Of a stretch of 5,464 bases of DNA, positions 1-5,126 are shown in pieces. Source of the DNA: Gemmatimonadota bacterium. GTDB lineage: Bacteria; Gemmatimonadota; Gemmatimonadetes; Palauibacterales; Palauibacteraceae. The notes beneath the pieces are model-generated. The model saw only the letters and a list, made by a program, of their open reading frames with translations, was not told the DNA's origin and did no database searches. The DNA lies in assembly GCA_030598525.1 (NCBI GenBank), contig JAUVPT010000133.1:1-5464 (forward strand). The letters are read 5' to 3'. The translations under genes were made by a program, and so were the position numbers. Positions within the stretch are counted from its first letter, which is position 1, and the number at the start of each line of letters is the position of its first letter.

Positions 1-1
1 C

Positions 2-223
2 CGCTTCTCTTTGAACTGCCGCCAAGAGCAGGTAAAGGTGGCAGAAGCCCAGGACATGGCTTGGTCCACGGGGAGTTGTGAGGCGACCTTTACAGGTCCC
101 GACGGGGACGCGGCCAGGGGCTCAAGCAAGTGGGCCAAGGTGTGGTTGAGACTGCCGAATGGCGACTGGAAATGCACCCTCAGCAGCTGGAGCATGAACG
201 GTTCGGGCGACGGCGGCGATTAA
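2..223 (+). CDS. SnoaL/DUF4440-like protein, C-terminal part (5' end outside window)
   Basis: The frame is open from the first base of the window and ends at a TAA at 221-223, giving 73 visible residues; the true start lies upstream. The segment reads like the last third of a SnoaL-like/DUF4440 domain: 'EQVKVAEAQDMAWSTGSCEATF' resembles the family's strand pair 'v.va.gdlAyt.Gty..t', followed by a 'GPDGDA' turn and then 'KWAKVWLRLPNGDWKC', which matches the typical closing 'GKYl.VWrkq.DGsWki..d.Ws'. Members of this cone-shaped alpha+beta fold include ketosteroid-isomerase-like enzymes and ligand-binding proteins, and many have no known reaction, so no substrate is proposed. The protein ends soon after the last predicted strand with an acidic, glycine-rich tail (GSGDGGD). 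It converges on the lipoprotein gene at 315-1235. A TTG at 11-13 is in frame but falls inside the fold and is unlikely to be the start. Family assignment is by remembered pattern only. Confidence 0.68.
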   Translation, partial: RFSLNCRQEQVKVAEAQDMAWSTGSCEATFTGPDGDAARGSSKWAKVWLRLPNGDWKCTLSSWSMNGSGDGGD

Positions 224-314
224 GCGATGTGCATGTAACGCTGGGTCGTCGAAACGGAAGAATGCCTGAGCGCGGGAGACCGCCGACTGTACGTGGACGC
301 CGACCGCACCGGCA

Positions 315-1235
315 CTATCCGCAGGCTTCGAGCGGATTGTCCCAGCCGGCTTGACAGATCACGCGTGAGGCCGTGTTTCGGATCCACTCCGAGATGGCGG
401 GGTGTGGAAGCAACCCCTCGGTCGGTGTGTACTCCATTCCGACCAGGACTTCGGCATACGGCCCGAACCCCGAAAGACGCATCGGAACTACGATCACCTG
501 TCGCCCGGTTTCTGACTCGCTCCCGACGTAGTCCCGGATCCGCCGTTCCGCGGCCGCCCTCTTCTCGGGCCAGTCTTCCCGCAGCGTCGCGACGTGCACT
601 GACTCGAATCCAGCCTTCCTGACAGAGACCGCAACGGCCTCCATCGCTTGGACGACTATGTCGTTCTGACCGTCGTCACCCATTCCATGTGCAATCAGGA
701 GCACACTGGCGTTCTCGGGCCGCTGACTTCGGGATCGGACCCTGTCCGTCAGAACCACTCGTGCTTCCCGGGAGTCCATCAAACCCCCGTCGTGCGTCGC
801 CACGACCAGACCGTGGTTGATCGCCTCGATTTCGGAGGAACTGCTCGAATCCGACTCCCCGTGCTTGTCGGGCGTGGGGTCCTCTTCGGACAGGCCAAGC
901 AGGAACACGGCCTGCTCCAGAAACGACTGCCCGGAGATGAACATCCGGACTACAGCCACGCGAGTTACTCCAGTTGATCGAAGCGAGTCCAGCCCTATCT
1001 CGAGTGTCCTCGGGTCCGCCATCCCGAAAGCGACGGCCGTAGGCAACTCATCTCGGAGTGGCTCGACGACCGCCGCTACGGTCTCGTTCCATTCGGCAGA
1101 TCCGCCATGAGCCATGACGAGGAGGCCGACCGGGTCCCCATTACTCGTCGGTCCTGCATCGACGGACTCGCGGCTCGCCGAGGCACAGCCAGCGACGACG
1201 AGGACGGTCACCACGATAAGAGTGCGTTTCACCAT
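315..1235 (-). CDS. CbiX/SirB-like tandem chelatase-fold lipoprotein
   Basis: The product is 306 residues. I chose the ATG at 1233-1235 because it begins a clear lipoprotein signal: MVKR, a hydrophobic stretch, then the lipobox VAGC with Cys17. The longer frame starting at 1370 adds 45 residues that do not look like a leader. The mature protein has two repeats of the CbiX/SirB chelatase fold. The first opens with LLVMAHGG (His43) at about residues 37-115; the second opens with LLIAHGMGDD (His183) at about 178-290. They are joined by an acidic, serine-rich linker (Ser130-134) and a segment 'NHGLVVATHDGGL'. The C-terminal 'VATLREDWP', 'VIVVPMRLSGFGPYAE' and 'GLLPHP' resemble CbiX-like proteins of Gemmatimonadota/Acidobacteriota. 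Classical members insert cobalt, nickel or iron into tetrapyrroles in the cytoplasm. Here the export signal, and the lack of the usual second His after 'FL..G', argue against a normal chelatase. No Shine-Dalgarno sequence is visible. A Fur-like palindrome lies 35 bases upstream of the start. Confidence 0.8.
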   Translation of the reverse strand: MVKRTLIVVTVLVVAGCASASRESVDAGPTSNGDPVGLLVMAHGGSAEWNETVAAVVEPLRDELPTAVAFGMADPRTLEIGLDSLRSTGVTRVAVVRMFISGQSFLEQAVFLLGLSEEDPTPDKHGESDSSSSSEIEAINHGLVVATHDGGLMDSREARVVLTDRVRSRSQRPENASVLLIAHGMGDDGQNDIVVQAMEAVAVSVRKAGFESVHVATLREDWPEKRAAAERRIRDYVGSESETGRQVIVVPMRLSGFGPYAEVLVGMEYTPTEGLLPHPAISEWIRNTASRVICQAGWDNPLEACG

Positions 1236-1270
1236 TCGTATGTAGCAGTTGAGTATGGAAGTTATGGCTT

Positions 1271-1289
1271 GATGAGAATGAATCTCATC
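1271..1289. promoter_or_regulatory. Candidate Fur/PerR-family operator
   Basis: The 19 bases GATGAGAATGAATCTCATC form a perfect 7-bp inverted repeat (GATGAGA/TCTCATC) around a 5-base centre. Read as a 7-1-7 site (1273-1287), TGAGAAT-G-AATCTCA matches the classical Fur core TGATAAT-N-ATTATCA at 11 of 14 positions. It differs at only three positions from the sequence AATGAGAATGATTCTCATT, which is typical of gamma-proteobacterial Fur boxes as I remember them. The site lies 35 bases upstream of the lipoprotein start, where a repressor would cover the promoter, and about 190 bases upstream of the peroxiredoxin start. A TTGATG at 1304-1309 on the minus strand could be a -35 element, but no good -10 pairs with it. 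Binding is inferred, not shown. Confidence 0.5.
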
Positions 1290-1369
1290 GAGAGGATATC
1301 GCCCATCAAGCCCGGGGTCAAGCGGCCCGCCTCCTTCGGCTCTGCTACGGCGAACGGTGAAGTTCGCCA

Positions 1370-1399
1370 CGCAGCCCGGTTGTCACCGCCCGGGCTGCG
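1370..1399. other. Perfect 10-bp inverted repeat (hairpin) in the divergent intergenic region
   Basis: CGCAGCCCGG at 1370-1379 pairs exactly with CCGGGCTGCG at 1390-1399 around a 10-base loop, TTGTCACCGC. No T-run follows on either strand, so it does not look like an intrinsic terminator. It sits 81 to 110 bases before the peroxiredoxin start. It could be an mRNA leader hairpin, a regulator site, or chance in GC-rich DNA. Nearby, CGTAC-cc-GTACG (1417-1428) is a second, much weaker dyad, and GATTA occurs twice in tandem at 1436-1445. Confidence 0.45.
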
Positions 1400-1468
1400 A
1401 TCGTGTCCGGCATCTACGTACCCGTACGCATTCCTGATTAGATTACATGATGAGCCGTCCCCCAACGC

Positions 1469-1473
1469 AGGAG
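1469..1473 (+). promoter_or_regulatory. Shine-Dalgarno site of the peroxiredoxin gene
   Basis: AGGAG lies six bases before the ATG at 1480. It fixes that codon as the start, and the reading of MAIRLGDTAPDF agrees with the usual peroxiredoxin N-terminus. Confidence 0.8.
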
Positions 1474-1479
1474 TGAACG

Positions 1480-2115
1480 ATGGCAATTCGACTGGGTGAC
1501 ACCGCGCCCGATTTCCGGGCCGAGACCACTGAGGGCCAGGTCTCTTTTCACGATTGGCTCGGCGAGAGCTGGGGCATCCTGTTCTCACACCCGGCGGATT
1601 TCACGCCGGTGTGCACGACGGAACTGGGTACCGTATCCAAGCTGCGGGACGAGTTCGCGGCTCGCGGCGTGAAGGTCATCGCCGTAAGCGTGGATCCGAT
1701 CGGGTCCCACAACGAGTGGATCGCAGACATCAACGAGACCCAGAACACCGAGATGAACTATCCGATCATCGCCGATCCGGATCGGATTGTTGCCGATGCC
1801 TATGACATGATCCACCCCAATGCGGACGACACTCTCACGGTGCGATCGGTCTTTGTCATCGATCCGGCCAAGAAGGTGAGGCTGACACTCACCTATCCGG
1901 CAGCGACGGGACGAAATTTCGATGAAATCCTGAGGGTAGTGGATTCTCTCCAGCTCACGACGAAGTTCCAGGTCGCAACACCCGCGATCTGGCGGGACGG
2001 CGACGATTGCATCATCTCGAACACGGTCGCGGACGATGAGTTGGCCGCAAAGTTCCCAAAGGGATATGAGACGATCAAACCGTACTTGAGAACGACACCG
2101 CAACCCAACCGCTGA
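1480..2115 (+). CDS. Peroxiredoxin, 1-Cys Prx6 type
   Basis: The product is 211 residues, close to the usual length of the Prx6 class (about 210-225). It should reduce hydrogen peroxide or organic peroxides in the cytoplasm; there is no signal peptide. The active-site motif is PADFTPVCTTE, with Pro38, Thr42 and peroxidatic Cys45; Arg122 in 'TVRSVFVIDP' is the expected third active-site residue. The order GDTAPDF (6-12), thioredoxin-like core, 'YPIIADPD' (94-101), 'RSVFVIDPAKKVRL' and 'TYPAATGRNFDEILRVVDSLQLT' is characteristic. The class-specific C-terminal domain is present: 'ATPAIWRDGDD' followed by 'KFPKGYETIKPYLR'. One other cysteine exists, Cys177, in 'GDDCII', where relatives usually have Val or a similar residue. 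The gene is divergent from the chelatase-like lipoprotein, and the 73-residue gene follows after 75 bases. The family call is firm; the electron donor is unknown. Confidence 0.96.
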   Translation: MAIRLGDTAPDFRAETTEGQVSFHDWLGESWGILFSHPADFTPVCTTELGTVSKLRDEFAARGVKVIAVSVDPIGSHNEWIADINETQNTEMNYPIIADPDRIVADAYDMIHPNADDTLTVRSVFVIDPAKKVRLTLTYPAATGRNFDEILRVVDSLQLTTKFQVATPAIWRDGDDCIISNTVADDELAAKFPKGYETIKPYLRTTPQPNR

Positions 2116-2139
2116 AGCCGTTGGCGGCGCTGTTTCGAT

Positions 2140-2158
2140 GCTCTCCGGAGGCGAGAGC
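2140..2158 (+). other. Short 6-bp inverted repeat between the peroxiredoxin and small gene
   Basis: GCTCTC (2140-2145) and GAGAGC (2153-2158) flank a 7-base loop, CGGAGGC. There is no T-tract, so it is unlikely to stop transcription. It could be a processing or stabilising hairpin if the two genes share a transcript. Such a short stem can occur by chance. Confidence 0.2.
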
Positions 2159-2180
2159 GACACGCGCCCTACCCTAGCCC

Positions 2181-2185
2181 GGAGG
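2181..2185 (+). promoter_or_regulatory. Shine-Dalgarno site of the 73-residue gene
   Basis: GGAGG lies five bases before the ATG at 2191. It is the strongest ribosome binding site in the window and is the main reason to accept the short frame that follows as a real gene. Confidence 0.75.
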
Positions 2186-2190
2186 ATGTA

Positions 2191-2412
2191 ATGGCCAAGC
2201 TGAAGATCAAGGAAGGTAGTCTCATCCTGGAACTGTGGGTCGAAAAACCGCCCGGTTCAGGCAAGTGGTCCTGCAAGTGGTCGCAGACCTTCGAGGACGC
2301 CGTATACGACGGACTCGAGATCGAGATCGACGAACGTCAGCCAAACCAGCCGAATCGTTACCGCAAGGGGAAGGCCCACAAGAACGGCAACCAGCTGACC
2401 ATCTACAAGTAG
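2191..2412 (+). CDS. Small uncharacterised cytoplasmic protein (73 aa)
   Basis: I do not recognise this protein. It has a strong GGAGG site and G/C-rich third codon positions like its neighbours, which supports real coding. It has no signal peptide and no membrane helix. The sequence alternates charged and hydrophobic residues in a way that suggests a small beta-rich fold: KLKIKEGSLILELWVE, a PPGSG turn, KWSCKWSQTF, then an acidic strand GLEIEIDE, then a basic, polar C-terminal part (NRYRKGKAHKNGN) ending in QLTIYK. Trp16, Trp26, Trp30 and Cys28 stand out, and 'KWSCKWS' repeats a KWS unit. It lies 75 bases after the peroxiredoxin on the same strand and may be cotranscribed. Its stop codon is separated by one base from that of the convergent kinase gene. 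No function is proposed. Confidence 0.72.
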   Translation: MAKLKIKEGSLILELWVEKPPGSGKWSCKWSQTFEDAVYDGLEIEIDERQPNQPNRYRKGKAHKNGNQLTIYK

Positions 2413-2413
2413 T

Positions 2414-4975
2414 TCAAGTACCCGGCTCGGTCGCGTAGGATACGTCGTGCCCCACGAGCTCTTCGAATCGCGGGTTGCCGTGCAGGGGCCGGAACCAGGG
2501 CTCCCGGGCACGCTCCGGCCGGTCGCCAGGGTTGGCCTCCAGGTCAACTTCGAGCCAATCGAGGCTTCGTGCCGTATCGCCGATGACGAGCCAGGCGTGG
2601 GCCAGATCGTATGCGAAGAAATCGGGAGCCTCGTCGGAACGTGATTCGGCGAGGGCCAGAACCGCGCGGGCGCTGTCCTCCAATTCAGCGCGCGCGAGGA
2701 CGCTCGCCACTTGCGCGTACATGATCGGGTAGAACAGTGACTGCCGATCGAGGGAGGCGATCTCCGCGATCGTGTCGGTGAGAGCCCACGCCAAGTTCAC
2801 GTCGTCCGGCCCAGACCTCGAGGCCAGCGTTATGAGGCCGAGCCCGGCGAAGCCGACATCGTCGGGCCACCGGGTCCGTCCTTCCCGATACCAGCGCATC
2901 GCATCGTCGTAATCCTCGAGGTCGGTCGAGATCTCGCCCAACGCGAGTGCGATCTCGTCAGCGTCCTCGAGAAAGCGATCGCTGGCATACGCTCTCTCGT
3001 ACGCGGCCTTCGCTCCGAGGAAATCGGCCCGGTGGTACTCCAGCAGGCGGCCGAGTCCCCGCCATGCCTCGGCCAGGGCCGGATCCGCCTCGGTAGCCGC
3101 ACGGAGGTCTGCCGCGGAAGCGTCAAGGAGCGAGGCTCGACCTGCATCGGATTGCTGGATGCGGGCCAGGCCAAAGTTCAGCATGCCTCTCAGCGTGAGC
3201 ACCGCCGCGCTTTCGCCCTCCAAGGTTCGGGCTCGCTCGGCGTGGGCAAGGCCGTCCCGCAGGAGCTCTTCGCTCTCCGCATCGTACTCCCCTGGCTCCG
3301 AGCTGAACACGAGGGCTCTCTGGGAAGCGATCCACCCACGAGCGAGCGTGGGCTCGGCCCAGCTCGGGTCCAGAGACTCGGCGATCTCGAGCAGGGAATC
3401 GGCAGAGACCAGCGCCCTGTCCGCTCCTTCCCGGTCTGCCTGCTCAATGAGATCGATATGTCGATCCCGGAGCGCTTCAGCCTCCCAGACCAGTGTCCAC
3501 GCATCATCGCTGCCCGTGCCGGAGCGAAGCTCCTGCATACGAACCTCGTGACCCACGGCCGGCCTCAGGAAGAAAGACAGGCTGTCCGTAACCCCATCGA
3601 CCAGGCCGAGGATCTCGCCTGGGGCAGCCTCGACCCTCGCGTCTCCAAGCGATTGCCCGGTCGTGGGGTCGATCAGGCTCACATTCACCCGCATACGCTG
3701 CGGTCCTCCCAAAACGGACCCATGTACGATGAAGTCGGCCTGGAGGGCGGTCGCGATCGCGTCCGGCGGCGTGTCGCTGTCCCTGAACTGCCGCACGGCC
3801 AGGAGGGAGGGAGCGGCGAGGCCCTCCACCCGGTTGACCGAGTGGATCAAGTGATCGGTGAATCCCCTGGCGTAGGCGGTCAGCGACCCGTCGGCACTCA
3901 TGTCGTCAAAGTGCAGGACCGCGATGGTGGTGCCCCCACCCTCCACATCTGCAGATCCGGTCGTCGAAGGCGACGGTGCCCCGATCCTGCCAGTCCCGAC
4001 AAGCAGTGCGCCGAGGCCTGCTACAAACAGACCGAGGACCGCCGCACCGAGGCCAAACGTCAATACCGGGCGACCGGCCAGTCGGCTGCGAGTGACATAC
4101 CGCCAGCGTCGGAGCAACGACATGAGACGACGGCCGACGCCCCCGGCTGGATGAAGGTCGTCCGCGAAGTCTCCGGTGGTCTGATATCGTTGCGCGGGAT
4201 TCGGCTCGAGGGATTTCGCGAGAGCGCGTTCAACACTCGGCGGCACTTCGCTGCGCAACCGCCGTACCGGTATCGGACGCTCCGTGATGCGCTTGACGAT
4301 AACGGACTGCGGGGTATCGCCGGTAAAAGGCGGGTCGCCAACCAGAGCTTCGTAGAGCACGCACCCCAGGGAGTAGATGTCGCTCCGGCCATCAATGTCC
4401 TTCTGGCCTGCCGCCTGCTCGGGGCTCATGTATGTGGGCGTTCCGACAGCGATCCCGGTATTTGTGAGTTCAGTCGTGCCGCTCAGCGCGGCGGCCCGTG
4501 CAATGCCGAAGTCGGCAATGTAGGCGTTGCCTCCTGACAGGAGGATGTTGCCGGGCTTCACGTCCCGGTGGACTACGCCCTGTCGGTGGGCGTAGTCGAG
4601 GGCATCCGCGATCTGGCCGGTGATGTGGAGGGCTTCAGCAACTGAGAGCGCGCCCTCGTCCGCGATACGCTGCCGAAGGGTGCTCCCCTCTACGAACGGC
4701 ATGACATAGAAGAGGAAGCCGGCCGATTCTCCCGAGTCGTGGACCGGCAGGATGTGCGGGTGCGTCAGGTTGGCCGCGATCTCGATCTCACGCAGGAACC
4801 GCGACGGCCCCAGGGCCAGCGCCAGGGACGGTTCCAGCACCTTGATCGCGACCTGCCTGCCGTGCCTTCGATCGACGGCCCGATACACGGTTGCCATACC
4901 GCCCCGGCCGAGCTCCTCCGACAGCTCATACCGGTCGGAAAAGGCTGCTTTTAGATCCTCGGGTATGGAGAACAT
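2414..4975 (-). CDS. Transmembrane Ser/Thr protein kinase with TolB-like domain and TPR repeats
   Basis: The product is 853 residues. The N-terminal PknB-type kinase domain (about 16-275) looks fully active: glycine loop GRGGMATV (23-30), VAIK Lys45, likely helix-C Glu63, HRDVKPGN with Asp138, Lys140 and Asn143, DFG at 155-157, and GTPTYMSPE (178-186). It is an RD kinase, with Thr167, Thr168, Thr171 and Thr173 as possible autophosphorylation sites. A basic stretch (289-302) precedes one membrane helix at about 303-327, which puts the kinase in the cytoplasm and the rest outside. Residues about 349-470 (IAVLHFDDMSADG, LQADFIVHGSV, RVNVSLIDPTTGQ) match the TolB/FlgO-like domain often attached to such kinases. 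From about 515 to 815 the chain is helical with degenerate TPR units, and 'EPWFRPLHGNPRFEELV' is a familiar end. No PASTA domain is present. The ATG at 4975 has a GAGG-like site six bases upstream. It probably senses an envelope signal; ligand and substrates are unknown. Confidence 0.94.
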   Translation of the reverse strand: MFSIPEDLKAAFSDRYELSEELGRGGMATVYRAVDRRHGRQVAIKVLEPSLALALGPSRFLREIEIAANLTHPHILPVHDSGESAGFLFYVMPFVEGSTLRQRIADEGALSVAEALHITGQIADALDYAHRQGVVHRDVKPGNILLSGGNAYIADFGIARAAALSGTTELTNTGIAVGTPTYMSPEQAAGQKDIDGRSDIYSLGCVLYEALVGDPPFTGDTPQSVIVKRITERPIPVRRLRSEVPPSVERALAKSLEPNPAQRYQTTGDFADDLHPAGGVGRRLMSLLRRWRYVTRSRLAGRPVLTFGLGAAVLGLFVAGLGALLVGTGRIGAPSPSTTGSADVEGGGTTIAVLHFDDMSADGSLTAYARGFTDHLIHSVNRVEGLAAPSLLAVRQFRDSDTPPDAIATALQADFIVHGSVLGGPQRMRVNVSLIDPTTGQSLGDARVEAAPGEILGLVDGVTDSLSFFLRPAVGHEVRMQELRSGTGSDDAWTLVWEAEALRDRHIDLIEQADREGADRALVSADSLLEIAESLDPSWAEPTLARGWIASQRALVFSSEPGEYDAESEELLRDGLAHAERARTLEGESAAVLTLRGMLNFGLARIQQSDAGRASLLDASAADLRAATEADPALAEAWRGLGRLLEYHRADFLGAKAAYERAYASDRFLEDADEIALALGEISTDLEDYDDAMRWYREGRTRWPDDVGFAGLGLITLASRSGPDDVNLAWALTDTIAEIASLDRQSLFYPIMYAQVASVLARAELEDSARAVLALAESRSDEAPDFFAYDLAHAWLVIGDTARSLDWLEVDLEANPGDRPERAREPWFRPLHGNPRFEELVGHDVSYATEPGT

Positions 4976-5010
4976 GGAACCCCTCGCGGTCCCGGCGTCG
5001 ACTGCCAGTA

Positions 5011-5040
5011 TTGTGGGGCCTTGTTAAATATAGGGATAAT
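5011..5040. promoter_or_regulatory. AT-rich promoter-like core between kinase and membrane protein genes
   Basis: On the plus strand TTGTGG (5011-5016) and GATAAT (5035-5040), separated by 18 bases, resemble a sigma-70 promoter reading towards 5126: three of six and five of six consensus positions match. On the minus strand TATATT (5032-5027) is a possible -10 for the kinase, without a convincing -35. The stretch 5021-5040 is clearly AT-rich against GC-rich surroundings, which supports a melting region serving one or both genes. Confidence 0.45.
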
Positions 5041-5102
5041 CGTATGCGAGCGCAGCGAAACACCGTTCTGTGCTCCTGGTCCGCCGGTTGCTGCCTGCAC
5101 CT

Positions 5103-5126
5103 TTTCGAGCTATCGATTCCTCGAAA
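5103..5126. promoter_or_regulatory. 7-bp inverted repeat abutting a start codon
   Basis: TTTCGAG (5103-5109) and CTCGAAA (5120-5126) are exact reverse complements around the 10-base spacer CTATCGATTC, which contains the palindrome ATCGAT. The right arm ends on the first base of the ATG at 5126. No Shine-Dalgarno sequence is visible here. It could be an operator or a hairpin limiting translation, or it may be chance. Confidence 0.3.

Noticed and set aside
281..304. Direct repeat of CGCCGAC (281-287 and 298-304) between the convergent first two genes
   Set aside because: Seven bases of common GC-rich composition; no wider repeat or T-run suggests a terminator or site. I see nothing else clear in 224-314.
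1236..1370. 45-codon upstream extension of the lipoprotein gene to an ATG at 1370
   Set aside because: The extra residues look like translated intergenic DNA, they would cover the Fur-like palindrome, and the lipoprotein signal begins cleanly at the ATG at 1235.
1403..1479. Possible sigma-70 promoter for the peroxiredoxin (TAGATT at 1439-1444)
   Set aside because: No acceptable -35 hexamer lies 16-18 bases upstream, so the promoter cannot be placed from sequence alone.
1585..2163. 192-codon minus-strand frame opposite the peroxiredoxin
   Set aside because: The peroxiredoxin frame has a full active site and family-typical length; the antisense frame is rich in Arg and resembles nothing I know.
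3032..4537. 501-codon open frame on the plus strand antisense to the kinase gene
   Set aside because: The opposite strand encodes a complete kinase/TolB-like/TPR protein with all catalytic motifs. The antisense frame shows no recognisable domain, and long antisense frames are common in GC-rich DNA.
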